Assembly: GCA_963773655.1 (NCBI GenBank)
Contig: CAVZBX010000003.1
Span: 310,001-374,000 of the forward strand
Length of the DNA: 64,000 nt
Reading direction: 5' to 3'
Source of the DNA: DASSQJ01 sp963773655
GTDB taxonomy: Bacteria > Actinomycetota > Actinomycetes > Actinomycetales > Dermatophilaceae
Shown: in pieces, positions 35,288 through 43,998 of the stretch
Position numbering within the stretch: position 1 is the stretch's first letter
Layout of the letters: each line of letters begins with the position of its first letter
The notes under the pieces: generated by a model
What the model was told of the DNA's origin: nothing
Seen by the model: only the letters and a program-made list of their open reading frames with translations
The model's database searches: none
Position numbers and translations under genes: made by a program

Positions 35288-36268
35288 TCACCCCACCGTG
35301 AGCAGGATCTTGCCCACGTGCCCGCTCGCCTCGAGCTCGCGGTGGGCCGCAGCGGCCTCGGCCAGCGGGTGCCGGGAGTGGACGACCGGCCGCACCGACC
35401 CCTCGGCGACCAGGGGCCACACGTGCTCGGCGACGGCGGCGACGATCGCGGCCTTCTCCGCGGTCGGCCGCGCCCGCAGCGTCGTCCCGATCACCGCGGC
35501 CCGCTTGGCCATGAGGGCGCCGATGTCGAGCTCGGCCCGGCGGCCTCCCTGCATCCCGATGATGACGAGGCGGCCCCCGGTGGCCAGCACGTCGAGGTTC
35601 CGCTGCAGGTACTTCGCGCCGATGATGTCGAGCACGACGTCGGCGCCGCGGCCGTCGGTGGCCTCGCGGACCCTGGCGACGAAGTCCTCCTCCCGGTAGT
35701 CGACGAGGATGTCGGCGCCGAGCCCGCGGCAGGCCTCGAGCTTCTCGGGGCTGCCCGCCGTGACCGCGACCCGGGCGCCGTTCTCGCGGGCCAGCTGGAC
35801 GGCCATCGTGCCGATGCCGGACGAGCCGCCGTGGACGAGGAGCACCTCGCCCGGGTCGAGGTCGGCGGTCATGAAGACGTTCGACCACACGGTGCACGCC
35901 ACCTCGGGCAGCGCCGCCGCGTCGACGAGGGAGACCCGGTCGGGTACCGGGAGCAGCTGGCCGGCGGGCACCGCCACGTACTCGGCGTAGCCGCCGCCGG
36001 CGAGCAGCGCGCACACCTGGTCGCCGGCGGACCAGTCGTCCACCCCGTCACCGAGCGCCGCGACGGTGCCGCTCACCTCCAGCCCGATGACCTCGGACGC
36101 GCCCGGCGGTGGGGGGTAGTGGCCCTGCCGCTGCAGCGTGTCGGCACGGTTGACGCCCGCCGCCGCGACCCGCACGAGCACCTCGCCGGGTGCGGGGCTC
36201 GGGGTGTCGACCTCGGCGAGGACCAGCGCCTCGGGGCCGCCGGGCTCGGGGACGGTGATCGCCTGCAT
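35288..36268 (-). CDS. NAD(P)H-quinone oxidoreductase (zeta-crystallin-like)
   Basis: A 326-residue medium-chain dehydrogenase/reductase without structural zinc, of the quinone oxidoreductase (QOR/PIG3) group. Seen: GVNRADTLQRQGHYPPPPG (substrate side), the nucleotide fold LLVHGGSSGIGTMAVQLA (~residues 140-157), and the C-terminal SGHVGKILLTV, the usual family end. It reduces quinones or enones with NADPH. ATG 36268 is preferred over 36277 because TACGGT lies 7 bases before it (leaderless) and MQAITV is the typical N-terminus. It is followed by the DUF1304 gene. Confidence 0.88.
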   Translation of the reverse strand: MQAITVPEPGGPEALVLAEVDTPSPAPGEVLVRVAAAGVNRADTLQRQGHYPPPPGASEVIGLEVSGTVAALGDGVDDWSAGDQVCALLAGGGYAEYVAVPAGQLLPVPDRVSLVDAAALPEVACTVWSNVFMTADLDPGEVLLVHGGSSGIGTMAVQLARENGARVAVTAGSPEKLEACRGLGADILVDYREEDFVARVREATDGRGADVVLDIIGAKYLQRNLDVLATGGRLVIIGMQGGRRAELDIGALMAKRAAVIGTTLRARPTAEKAAIVAAVAEHVWPLVAEGSVRPVVHSRHPLAEAAAAHRELEASGHVGKILLTVG

Positions 36269-36375
36269 GGCGTCCACCGTAACGGCGCGCCCGCGTCGGC
36301 TCGGCTCCCCGTTGTCACCGGGGCCGGGCGGGAGGACGATGGAGGATCATCCGCCTGCGTGGTCGGAGGTGCGAG

Positions 36376-36534
36376 ATGCGCCCCGTCCTGTGCCTGGTCG
36401 GTCGTCACCGGTGGGAGCGCCGCCGCAACCCCGAGGGCAGTGGCAGCGACGGGGCGTACATCGTCTGCGGCCGGTGCGGCAGGGACCGCCCCTCGTACGA
36501 GCCGCCCACACCCGGGCAGCTACTCCGTGGCTGA
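36376..36534 (+). CDS. small zinc-ribbon-like protein
   Basis: A 52-residue protein beginning MRPVLCLVGRHRWERRRNPE and later containing VCGRCGRDRPSYEPP. The CxxC pair with upstream Cys6 and His11 looks like a small zinc-ribbon, and a GRHxW...CxxCG pattern recurs in short actinobacterial proteins. GGAGGT (36365-36370) lies 5 bases before the ATG, a near-perfect ribosome site. Its 3' end overlaps the convergent mobA by 15 bases. Function unknown. The case rests on the RBS, the Cys pattern and the strand context. Confidence 0.6.
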   Translation: MRPVLCLVGRHRWERRRNPEGSGSDGAYIVCGRCGRDRPSYEPPTPGQLLRG

Positions 36535-37086
36535 CCTCAGATCGTCGAGGTCGGCCGGGGTGTCGACGTCCAGGGCGGCGACCCCCAGCACCGCGACCTC
36601 GACGTGCCGCAGCACCAGCAGCGAGCGGGCGGGCGTGCCGCGGGGGTCGGCCGGCAGGACGTCGCGCACCGCATCCGTGCGGTAGACCGCGAGGAGCGGG
36701 TTGGCCACCGCCTCCCGGTCGGTCGCCACGGTCGCGGCCACCTCCGGTGGGGCCGTGCGGAGCACCTCGGCGAGTCGGGTCAGGGCCCCCGCCGCGTGCG
36801 GCATGTCACCGGCGACGACGGCGACGAGCTCCGTGCTCACCTGGTCGATCCCGGCGGCGATGCCGGCCAGCGGACCGCCGCCGGGCGGCTCCTCACGAGC
36901 CCAGCGGACCGGGCGCGGCAGGTCTCGCTCACGGCCGACCACGATCACCGGCCACTCGGCGGGCAGGGTGAGGACCAGGTGGTGGAGGAGCGGACGGCCA
37001 CGCAGCGGGGCGGCGAGCTTGTCGGATCCGAACCGCGTGGAGCGCCCACCCGCCACGACGAGGGCGGTCACCGCGGCCTTGGTCAT
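36520..37086 (-). CDS. mobA: molybdenum cofactor guanylyltransferase
   Basis: A 188-residue nucleotidyltransferase of the MobA family that attaches GMP to molybdopterin. The signature is VVAGGRSTRFGSDKLAAPLRG (~residues 10-30, here split by a variant Ser-Thr). The Mg site includes VAGDMPH (~92-98), and PLAGIAAGID is also typical. Length fits MobA. TATGCT ends 6 bases before the ATG, a good leaderless promoter. It stands alone, with no other molybdopterin genes in view. Confidence 0.85.
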   Translation of the reverse strand: MTKAAVTALVVAGGRSTRFGSDKLAAPLRGRPLLHHLVLTLPAEWPVIVVGRERDLPRPVRWAREEPPGGGPLAGIAAGIDQVSTELVAVVAGDMPHAAGALTRLAEVLRTAPPEVAATVATDREAVANPLLAVYRTDAVRDVLPADPRGTPARSLLVLRHVEVAVLGVAALDVDTPADLDDLRSATE

Positions 37087-37160
37087 GGCCGAAGCATAGG
37101 AACACGGGTGGGGAGGGAGACGTCCGCCGGCCCGCGCAACCGGTGAGCAGCCCCGACCCC

Positions 37161-37922
37161 TCAGCGGCGGTGGCCGAGCCGGGTCTCGAGCGCGGCTGCA
37201 GCCCGCCGCACCGCCCCGGCGAGCGCCTCCCGGCCGGCGGCGTCCACCTCGTCGTCCGGGTAGGTGACCGCGACCGCCGCCACCGGGTAGTCGTTGTGGT
37301 CGAGCACCGCCACCGCCACCGACCCCAGCCCGGGTGTCACGAGGCCGTCCTCGACCGCGTACCCGCGCTGCCGCACGAGCTGCAGCTGGGAGCGCAGCCG
37401 GGTGGTCGACGCCGGCCCGCGACCGTCGCGCTGGACGAGGGCGTCACGGTCGGGGAACAGCGCGCGCACCTGTGCCGGGGGCAGCGCGGCGAGCATGGCC
37501 AGACCGGTCGCGGTGAGCGGCGCGGGGAGCCGGACGCCCACGTCGGTCACGAGCAGCGGACGGCCCGGCGCCCGCGCCTCGATGACGTAGAGGACGTCGC
37601 GCCCGTGCAGCACGGCCAGGTGGGCGTTGTGGCCGCAGCCGTCGACGAGCCGGTCCATGAGGCCGCGCGCCATCCGCTCCAGCGGCGCCTGGCGCTGGTA
37701 CGCCGAGCCGAGCTCGTAGGCGGCGAGACCGAGGCCGTAACGGCGCTCCTCCGGCAGGTGCCGCACGTAGCCGCGCTGCACGAGGACGGTGAGCAGGTGG
37801 TAGACGCTCGAGCGCGGTAGCCCGAGGTCCCGCGCCAGGGCGGCCGCGGGCACCGGCTCACCGCGCCGGGCGATCAGCTCGAGCACGTCGAGGGCGTGCC
37901 CCGCGGCGGGTGCGTTGGCCAC
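37161..37922 (-). CDS. IclR-family regulator, probable histidine-utilisation regulator
   Basis: A 253-residue IclR regulator. The winged HTH covers ~10-65 (HALDVLELIARRGEPVPAAALARDL, SSVYHLLTVLVQRGYV). The effector domain follows (ALTATGLAMLAALPP, VRQRGYAVEDGLVTPGLGSVAVAV). It is divergent from hutH across 69 bases, and a 16-base palindrome (37930-37945) lies 8 bases before its GTG, overlapping its own probable -10 (GAGACT). The same palindrome recurs before hutU and before the M20-hutF-hutI operon. I infer that it senses histidine or urocanate and controls all three units and itself. Confidence 0.85.
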   Translation of the reverse strand: MANAPAAGHALDVLELIARRGEPVPAAALARDLGLPRSSVYHLLTVLVQRGYVRHLPEERRYGLGLAAYELGSAYQRQAPLERMARGLMDRLVDGCGHNAHLAVLHGRDVLYVIEARAPGRPLLVTDVGVRLPAPLTATGLAMLAALPPAQVRALFPDRDALVQRDGRGPASTTRLRSQLQLVRQRGYAVEDGLVTPGLGSVAVAVLDHNDYPVAAVAVTYPDDEVDAAGREALAGAVRRAAAALETRLGHRR

Positions 37923-37929
37923 GGCTGAA

Positions 37930-37945
37930 GTCTCGCACCCGAGAC
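37930..37945. promoter_or_regulatory. Hut palindrome copy 1 (between regulator and hutH)
   Basis: GTCTCG-CACC-CGAGAC, a perfect 6+6 inverted repeat with a 4-base centre. It lies between the divergent IclR gene and hutH. Copies 2 (41417-41432) and 3 (47675-47690) match it at 12 and 13 of 16 positions. It is the best operator candidate for the adjacent IclR protein. Confidence 0.7.
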
Positions 37946-37991
37946 GGGCTCCTGACGAGGGTGCTCCTCCCGGGGCCGGCGGGGCGGTGCA

Positions 37992-39560
37992 ATGGCAGGC
38001 ATGACCGCCACCACGCCCACGGACGCCGTCGTCGTCGGCACCGGCCCGCTCACCGTCGAGGAGGTCGTCCGGGTCGCCCGCCACGACGCCCCGGTCGTGC
38101 TCGAGGAGGCCGCGCTCGCCGAGGTCCGCCGCACCCGCGAAGTGGTGCGTGCCCTGGCCGGCGACACCCGGCCGCACTACGGGGTCTCGACGGGCTTCGG
38201 GGCGCTGGCCACCCGCCACATCCCCACCGACCTGCGCCGCCGGCTCCAGCGGTCGCTGATCCGCTCGCACGCGGCCGGGTCCGGCCCGGAGGTGGAGCGC
38301 GAGGTGGTGCGGGCCCTGATGCTGCTGCGCATCTCGACGCTCGCCACCGGCCGCACCGGCGTGCGCGAGGAGACGCTCACGACCTACGCCGCGATGCTGG
38401 ACGCCGGTATCACCCCGGTCGTCCACGAGTACGGCTCGCTCGGCTGCTCCGGCGACCTGGCGCCGCTCGCCCACTGCGCGCTCGCCCTCATGGGCGAGGG
38501 CCCGGTGCGCGACGCCGGGGGTGCGCTCACCGACGCCGCCGACGCACTGGCTCGCGCCGGGCTCGCACCGGTCGAGCTCGAGGAGAAGGAGGGGCTGGCG
38601 CTCGTCAACGGCACCGACGGGATGCTCGGGATGCTGTGCCTGGCCGTGCACGACCTGCGGGAGCTGCTCGTCGTCGCCGACGTGGCGTCCGCGATGTCGG
38701 TCGAGGGCCTGCTCGGCACCGACGACGTGTTCGCCGCCGACCTCCACGCACTGCGGCCCCAGCCGGGCCAGGCGGTCTCCGCCGCGAACATCGCGGCGGT
38801 GATGGCGGGCAGCCCGATCCGGGAGTCGCACCGCACCGACGACTGCACCCGGGTCCAGGACGCGTACTCGCTGCGCTGCGCCCCCCAGGTGGCCGGCGGA
38901 GCACGCGACACCGTGGACCATGCCGCCCGGGTGGCCGCCAGCGAGCTGGCGTCCGCGGTGGACAACCCGGTGATCACCCCGGACGGGCGAGTGGAGTCCA
39001 ACGGCAACTTCCACGGGGCGCCGGTCGCGTACGTGCTCGACTTCCTCGCCATCGTCGCGGCCGACGTCGCCTCGATGTCGGAGCGGCGCACCGACCGCTT
39101 CCTCGACGTCGCGCGCAGCAACGGCCTCCCGCCGTTCCTCGCCGACGACCCGGGCGTCGACAGCGGCCACATGATCGCCCAGTACACGCAGGCGGCCATC
39201 GTCTCCGAGCTCAAGCGGCTCGCCGTGCCCGCGTCGGTCGACTCCATCCCGTCCAGCGCGATGCAGGAGGACCACGTCTCGATGGGGTGGTCGGGTGCGC
39301 GGAAGCTGCGCCGTGCGGTCGACGGACTGGCCCGGGTGCTCGCGGTCGAGGTGCTCACCGCGGCGCGTGGCCTCCAGCTGCGCGCCCCGCTCGAACCGGC
39401 CCCCGCCACCGGGGCGGTCGTCGCCGCCCTGCTCGACGCGGGGGCCTCGCGCCCTGGGCCGGACCGGTTCCTCGCCCCCGAGGTGGGCATCGCCCACCGG
39501 CTCGTCGTCGACGGCACCGTGCGGCGGGTCGTCGAGGCCGTCACCGGCCCTCTCGCCTGA
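37992..39560 (+). CDS. hutH: histidine ammonia-lyase
   Basis: A 522-residue enzyme that converts L-histidine to urocanate and ammonia, the first step of histidine breakdown. The MIO cofactor forms from the Cys-Ser-Gly of GSLGCSGDLAPLAH (~residues 147-160). Most bacteria use Ala-Ser-Gly; the Cys variant occurs in actinobacterial HutH. Other marks: YGVSTGFGAL, DNPVITPDGRVESNGNFHG and DSIPSSAMQEDHVSMGW. An alternative ATG at 38001 is equally plausible. It is divergent from the IclR regulator with the palindrome between them. hutU is not adjacent; a membrane glycosyltransferase gene on the opposite strand separates them. Confidence 0.93.
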   Translation: MAGMTATTPTDAVVVGTGPLTVEEVVRVARHDAPVVLEEAALAEVRRTREVVRALAGDTRPHYGVSTGFGALATRHIPTDLRRRLQRSLIRSHAAGSGPEVEREVVRALMLLRISTLATGRTGVREETLTTYAAMLDAGITPVVHEYGSLGCSGDLAPLAHCALALMGEGPVRDAGGALTDAADALARAGLAPVELEEKEGLALVNGTDGMLGMLCLAVHDLRELLVVADVASAMSVEGLLGTDDVFAADLHALRPQPGQAVSAANIAAVMAGSPIRESHRTDDCTRVQDAYSLRCAPQVAGGARDTVDHAARVAASELASAVDNPVITPDGRVESNGNFHGAPVAYVLDFLAIVAADVASMSERRTDRFLDVARSNGLPPFLADDPGVDSGHMIAQYTQAAIVSELKRLAVPASVDSIPSSAMQEDHVSMGWSGARKLRRAVDGLARVLAVEVLTAARGLQLRAPLEPAPATGAVVAALLDAGASRPGPDRFLAPEVGIAHRLVVDGTVRRVVEAVTGPLA

Positions 39561-39574
39561 GCCCCGCGGGCTCA
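39558..39574. terminator. bidirectional hairpin carrying both stop codons
   Basis: TGAGCCC (39558-39564), loop CGC, GGGCTCA (39568-39574). The TGA of hutH opens the left arm, and the TGA of the opposing membrane protein gene is the right end. A short two-way terminator is likely; the stem is only 7 bp. Confidence 0.45.
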
Positions 39575-41170
39575 GCCCGTTCGGTACGCGCGCGCGAGCG
39601 CGGCGCACCTGAGGAGGGGATCGGCGCGCGGGCGGTCCACCCTCCGGTACACCACCCGCCCGCCGCAGGCCCCGCCGACCTCCTCGTAGCTGGCGTCGAG
39701 GACCGTCCGGAGCCGGGCCCCCGCCCGCTCTCCCAGCACGTCGTCGACGTCGTAGATCGTCACCACCCACGTGGGCGCCCGAGGGCCGGCGAGCACCGAG
39801 GACAGCTCCGTCAGGTCCGGGTCGCGGACCCGCGCCGGCAGGCTCCACAGGTACTCGTACGGGGACGGCAGGCCCGACTGGTACTGGGTGTTGGCGGCGC
39901 CGAGGACCATGGTCAGGGAGTCGCCGGGCTGCGACACCTCCGCGATCGAGCGCCCGAGCATCACCGCGATCGACGGGCGCTGGAACCGTGGGAGGTCGAG
40001 CAGCCACGGGACGGCGGACACCATCGCGGAGCCCACGACGACGGCGACGAGAAGCCTGGCGGCCCACCGTTCGCGTCGCCTGCTCCCGCCCGGTTCCGGG
40101 GCGAGCAGCAGAGCCAGGGCCACGACCGCGCTGGGGACCAGGGCGTAGAGGTAGGGGAGCCGGAAGAACCCGCCGAGCACCAGCCCGGCACCGTCGACGA
40201 CGGCGACCGCGAGCGCCGCCCAGGCCACCGACGAGGCCGCGCGGCCGCGACGCACGACGTGGACGACCAGCGCGAGGAGCACCAGCGCGAGCCCCGAGGT
40301 CACGACCGTGACGACGAGGGCGCGCAGCCGTCGCAGGTTGCCGCCCTGCGGCCCCCCGAGGATGACGCCGATCGCGTCCGAGCGCACCCCGACGAGGGAC
40401 TCGTAGAGCGCGCCCAGCTGGACTCCGGTGGCGAGGGCCCAGGCCGCGGTCCCGACCACGTACACCGCGGCCCCCACGGCGAAGGCGCCACCCAGCCGCA
40501 GCAGCGCCCCGGTGTCGATACGCCTCCGCCACCGTTCGAGGACGAGCAGCGCGACCCCGAAGACGACGGCACCGACGAGGTTCTGCTTGAGGCCGAGGGC
40601 GGCGCCGGCCAGCAGCCCGGAGAGCAGGGCGCTCGTCACCGAGCCGGTGCGTAGCGCACGCAGCACGAGCCACATCGAGCCCAGGAGCAGAGGGACCGCG
40701 AGGATCTCTCCCTTGGCGAGCAGGACGTCGATCGAGGGGTTGGCGAGCAGGGCCGAGGCCGCGACGGCGGTCAGGGCGACGGCGACCGAGGACCCGCGTG
40801 GCGTCACGCCCGGACCCACGCGGGCGACGACCTCGCGGGCCGTCATCGCCGCCGCGAGAACCGCCAGGGCACCGGCGAGGACCGCGAACCACCGGATGCC
40901 GGCTCCTCCGGGGACGGCGTCCGCGAGTCGGTAGACCGCGATGACCAGGGGTGGCCGGTCGACCCAGTACGGGCCGAACGGCGACTCCGGTTCCGGGGCC
41001 CAGGCGCGAGCGACCAGCGTGTACCCGGACTCGTCCGGCCCCAGGGGCGCCGCCGTCGCGGGCAGCCGCGCCGCCGCCGCGACGAGCGCGGCGACGGCGA
41101 CCGTGACGAGGGCGGCCGGGCCGATGGCCGGGGCCGCCCGCCCGTCGGGGGTCGCGGCACGGTCAGCCAT
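39572..41170 (-). CDS. GT-C-type membrane glycosyltransferase (ArnT/GT39-like)
   Basis: A 532-residue protein with ~11 TM helices. The first extracytoplasmic loop has PDESGYTLVARAW, with the Asp-Glu pair typical of GT-C enzymes that use polyprenyl-phosphate sugars. PYWVDRPPLVIAVYRL follows, like the xDRPP motif of ArnT/PMT relatives. The C-terminal ~150 residues are soluble (PSPYEYLWSLPARVRDPDLTEL, VVTIYDVDDVLGE). It probably adds a sugar to a surface lipid or protein outside the membrane. It is transcribed against hutH and hutU, so it is an insertion within the hut locus rather than part of the pathway. Confidence 0.75.
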   Translation of the reverse strand: MADRAATPDGRAAPAIGPAALVTVAVAALVAAAARLPATAAPLGPDESGYTLVARAWAPEPESPFGPYWVDRPPLVIAVYRLADAVPGGAGIRWFAVLAGALAVLAAAMTAREVVARVGPGVTPRGSSVAVALTAVAASALLANPSIDVLLAKGEILAVPLLLGSMWLVLRALRTGSVTSALLSGLLAGAALGLKQNLVGAVVFGVALLVLERWRRRIDTGALLRLGGAFAVGAAVYVVGTAAWALATGVQLGALYESLVGVRSDAIGVILGGPQGGNLRRLRALVVTVVTSGLALVLLALVVHVVRRGRAASSVAWAALAVAVVDGAGLVLGGFFRLPYLYALVPSAVVALALLLAPEPGGSRRRERWAARLLVAVVVGSAMVSAVPWLLDLPRFQRPSIAVMLGRSIAEVSQPGDSLTMVLGAANTQYQSGLPSPYEYLWSLPARVRDPDLTELSSVLAGPRAPTWVVTIYDVDDVLGERAGARLRTVLDASYEEVGGACGGRVVYRRVDRPRADPLLRCAALARAYRTG

Positions 41171-41506
41171 CCAACCGCGCCCGGACGACGACGTCGTCGT
41201 GGTGCTGGTCCCCGGCCCCGCCCCTCCGGATCCTCTCGTCCTCGGCGTGGCGGGGGTCCCGGCCCGCCGGGCCCGCCCGCCCGTGGTGAGGGTGGCGGCC
41301 CTCGTGGCCGGGCGCTCCGGTCGTCGCGTCCTGGTGAGAGGTCACGATCTCCACTCTGCCCCGTGGGTCCGGCCCGGGGTGCGCGCGCTGCGGACCGGTC
41401 GCCGTCCGCCCTCCCGGTCTCGGATGCCAGACACGGGCGGAGGTGCTTGGGTTGGACGGGGGCTCGCTCGGCGCCAGAGTGGGCGGAGACGACGAAGGAG
41501 TACGAC
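41171..41506. other. 336-base intergenic region before hutU
   Basis: The region separates the diverging glycosyltransferase and hutU starts. I find no convincing gene; a 63-codon His-rich frame on the minus strand has no family features. It holds the second hut palindrome (41417-41432) and GAAGGAG (41493-41499), the hutU ribosome site. Confidence 0.5.
41417..41432. promoter_or_regulatory. Hut palindrome copy 2 (upstream of hutU)
   Basis: GTCTCGGATGCCAGAC, five of six arm pairs conserved. It lies 74 bases before the hutU ATG and shares 12 of 16 positions with the site between the IclR gene and hutH. It is probably bound by the same regulator. Confidence 0.65.
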
Positions 41507-43162
41507 ATGGACGGCGCCCGCCCGGTCCGCGCCCCCCGCGGCACCACGCTCACCGCCCGCCAGTGGTCCACCGAGGCCCCGCTGCGGATGCTGATGAACA
41601 ACCTCGACCCCGAGGTGGCCGAGCGCCCCGACGACCTCGTCGTCTACGGCGGCACCGGCCGGGCGGCCCGCGACTGGCGCTCCTACGACGCCATGGTGCG
41701 TACGCTCACCGACCTGCGTGCCGACGAGACGATGCTCGTCCAGTCCGGACGGCCGGTGGGGGTGCTCCGGACGCACGAGTGGGCCCCCCGGGTGCTCATC
41801 GCCAACTCCAACCTCGTCGGCGACTGGGCCACCTGGCCGGAGTTCCGCCGCCTCGAGCACCTCGGCCTGACGATGTACGGCCAGATGACGGCGGGCTCCT
41901 GGATCTACATCGGGACCCAGGGGATCGTCCAGGGCACCTACGAGACCTTCGCCGCCGTCGCGGAGAAGCGCTTCGGCGGCACGCTGGCCGGCACGCTCAC
42001 CCTCACCGCCGGCTGCGGCGGGATGGGCGGAGCCCAGCCGCTCGCGGTGACCCTCAACGGGGGCGCGTGCATCGTGGTCGACGTCGACCCCGCACGGCTG
42101 CACCGCCGCGTCGAGCACCGCTACCTCGACGAGGTCGCCGGCAGCCTCGACGAGGCGGTCGAGCTCGCCCTGCGCGCCAGGGAGGAGCGGCGGGCCCACT
42201 CGGTCGGTGTCGTGGGGAACGCCGCCGAGGTCTTCCCCGAGCTGCTGCGCCGGGGGGTGCCCATCGACGTGGTCACCGACCAGACCTCGGCGCACGACCC
42301 GCTGTCCTACCTCCCCGAGGGCGTCTCGCTCGAGGAGTGGCACGAGTACGCGGAGAAGAAGCCCGAGGAGTTCACCGACCGGGCCCGCGCGTCGATGGCC
42401 CGGCACGTCGAGGCGATGGTGGGCTTCATGGACGGCGGCGCCGAGGTCTTCGACTACGGCAACAGCATCCGCGACGAGGCCCGCCTCGGCGGCTACGACC
42501 GCGCGTTCGCCTTCCCCGGCTTCGTGCCCGCCTACATCCGTCCCCTCTTCTGCGAGGGGAAGGGCCCGTTCCGCTGGGCCGCGCTCTCCGGGGACCCCCG
42601 TGACATCGCCGCCACCGACAAGGCGGTGCTCGACCTCTTCCCCGACGACGACCGGCTGCACACGTGGATCCGGGGGGCCCAGGAGAAGATCGCCTTCCAG
42701 GGCCTGCCGGCGCGGATCTGCTGGCTCGGCTACGGCGAGCGCGACCGGGCCGGGCTCGCCTTCAACGACCTCGTGGCCTCGGGCGCGGTGAGCGCCCCGA
42801 TCGTCATCGGCCGCGACCACCTCGATGCCGGTTCGGTGGCGTCGCCGTACCGGGAGACCGAGGCGATGGCCGACGGCTCCGACGCGATCGCCGACTGGCC
42901 GCTGCTCAACGCCCTCGTCAACACGGCCTCCGGTGCCACCTGGGTGTCGATCCACCACGGTGGCGGCGTCGGCATCGGCCGGTCGATCCACGCCGGTCAG
43001 GTGAGCGTTGCCGACGGCACCCCGCTCGCGGCCGAGAAGCTCGCCCGGGTGCTGACCAACGACCCGGGGATGGGTGTCCTCCGGCACGTCGACGCCGGCT
43101 ACGAGCGGGCCGAGCAGGTGGCCGGCCAGCGGGGCGTCCGGGTGCCGATGCGCGAGGCCTGA
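41507..43162 (+). CDS. hutU: urocanate hydratase
   Basis: A 551-residue NAD+-dependent urocanase that hydrates urocanate to imidazolonepropionate, step 2 of histidine breakdown. The N-terminus contains NNLDPEVAERPDDLVVYGGTGRAARDW. The NAD site includes TAGCGGMGGAQPLAVTLNGG, and the active-site Cys is in LFCEGKGPFRWAALSGDP (~residues 344-361). The end ISIHHGGGVGIG-like block (SIHHGGGVGIGRS) is also conserved. The ATG at 41507 has GAAGGAG 7 bases before it. It is transcribed alone; the next gene converges and overlaps its 3' end. Confidence 0.94.
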   Translation: MDGARPVRAPRGTTLTARQWSTEAPLRMLMNNLDPEVAERPDDLVVYGGTGRAARDWRSYDAMVRTLTDLRADETMLVQSGRPVGVLRTHEWAPRVLIANSNLVGDWATWPEFRRLEHLGLTMYGQMTAGSWIYIGTQGIVQGTYETFAAVAEKRFGGTLAGTLTLTAGCGGMGGAQPLAVTLNGGACIVVDVDPARLHRRVEHRYLDEVAGSLDEAVELALRAREERRAHSVGVVGNAAEVFPELLRRGVPIDVVTDQTSAHDPLSYLPEGVSLEEWHEYAEKKPEEFTDRARASMARHVEAMVGFMDGGAEVFDYGNSIRDEARLGGYDRAFAFPGFVPAYIRPLFCEGKGPFRWAALSGDPRDIAATDKAVLDLFPDDDRLHTWIRGAQEKIAFQGLPARICWLGYGERDRAGLAFNDLVASGAVSAPIVIGRDHLDAGSVASPYRETEAMADGSDAIADWPLLNALVNTASGATWVSIHHGGGVGIGRSIHAGQVSVADGTPLAAEKLARVLTNDPGMGVLRHVDAGYERAEQVAGQRGVRVPMREA

Positions 43163-43866
43163 GCCCTACCCGGTCGACGGCGCGTCGAGGAACGAGGCGA
43201 GGGTCGCCGGTGAACTCGGCCGGTCGGCTCGGCGTGCACGTCGTGGCCGGTGCCGAGCACGACCGACCGGCCGTCCGGCAGGGCGGCGACGAGCTCCTCG
43301 ACGTGCGCGAGGGACACGAAGCTGGCCGGCCCCCCCGCGACGACGAGCGTCGGCGCCGTGACGGCGACCACGACCTCGCCCCAGTCGGGGGCGGGTGAGT
43401 CGACCTCCGGCCGGACCTGTTCGACGACCCGCCAGTCGAACGCCAGGTCGCCGGACGGGCGCGGTGGCGGGTGCGGCGTCCGGGGGTGCGGCATGCCCAC
43501 GTCCTCGAGGACCAGGCGGCGCACCAGTTCCGGTGCGGCGGCTGCCACCCGCAGCGCCACGAGCCCGCCGAGCGAGTGGCCCACGAGGTCCACCGCACCG
43601 GTGGCGACCCGGGGGAGCAGGGCCGCGACGTCCGCTGCCATGGCGGCGACGGAGTAGCGGCCGGGGTGGTCGCTGGCGCCGTGGCCGCGCAGGTCCACCG
43701 CCACGGTGCGCCGGGGGGCCAGCCCGTCGGCGACCGCATCCCAGGTGGCTGCCGTGGCCCCGGCACCGGGGAGGAGCACGACGGAGGGGGCACCCGGCCG
43801 GTCGACCCCGCGGACGACCGCCGCCAGCGTCACGTCCCCGACGGGAACCCGGAGCACCTCGGCCAT
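43099..43866 (-). CDS. alpha/beta hydrolase, C-terminus probably frameshifted
   Basis: An alpha/beta-fold hydrolase of ~235-255 residues. The oxyanion loop is LLPGAGATAATWD, the nucleophile is in VGHSLGGLVAL (~residue 93), and the catalytic His is in GTGHDVHA (~residue 214). After that His the frame becomes Arg/Ser-rich and runs into hutU. Other frames supply the expected ending: PAEFTG, then TLASFLDAPSTG with a stop at 43166. Two single-base insertions, near 43225 and 43208, would restore it, giving a gene of 43166-43866. The start at ATG 43866 follows a poor upstream frame. The substrate is unknown. It is divergent from the broken IclR gene. Confidence 0.7.
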   Translation of the reverse strand: MAEVLRVPVGDVTLAAVVRGVDRPGAPSVVLLPGAGATAATWDAVADGLAPRRTVAVDLRGHGASDHPGRYSVAAMAADVAALLPRVATGAVDLVGHSLGGLVALRVAAAAPELVRRLVLEDVGMPHPRTPHPPPRPSGDLAFDWRVVEQVRPEVDSPAPDWGEVVVAVTAPTLVVAGGPASFVSLAHVEELVAALPDGRSVVLGTGHDVHAEPTGRVHRRPSPRSSTRRRPGRAQASRIGTRTPRWPATCSARS

Positions 43867-43998
43867 CCGCCGAGCCTGCCCCACCGGTGCGGGGGCGGCA
43901 ACGGTGTCCGCCGAGGGCGTGGCGGGACGCCCTCCCGGACCCTTCCTCCCCGTGCTGTCGGGCCCTACGGTGGGCACGGGCCGCACGAGGAGGTGCCA

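Noticed and set aside
37923..40892. Very long minus-strand frame joined to the IclR gene across hutH
   Set aside because: Only the part below 37922 is IclR; the rest is antisense to hutH and to part of the opposing membrane gene and shows no family.
41163..41354. 63-codon minus-strand frame before the glycosyltransferase
   Set aside because: His/Arg-rich composition, no ribosome site and no family pattern; its stop position near the next start is probably chance.
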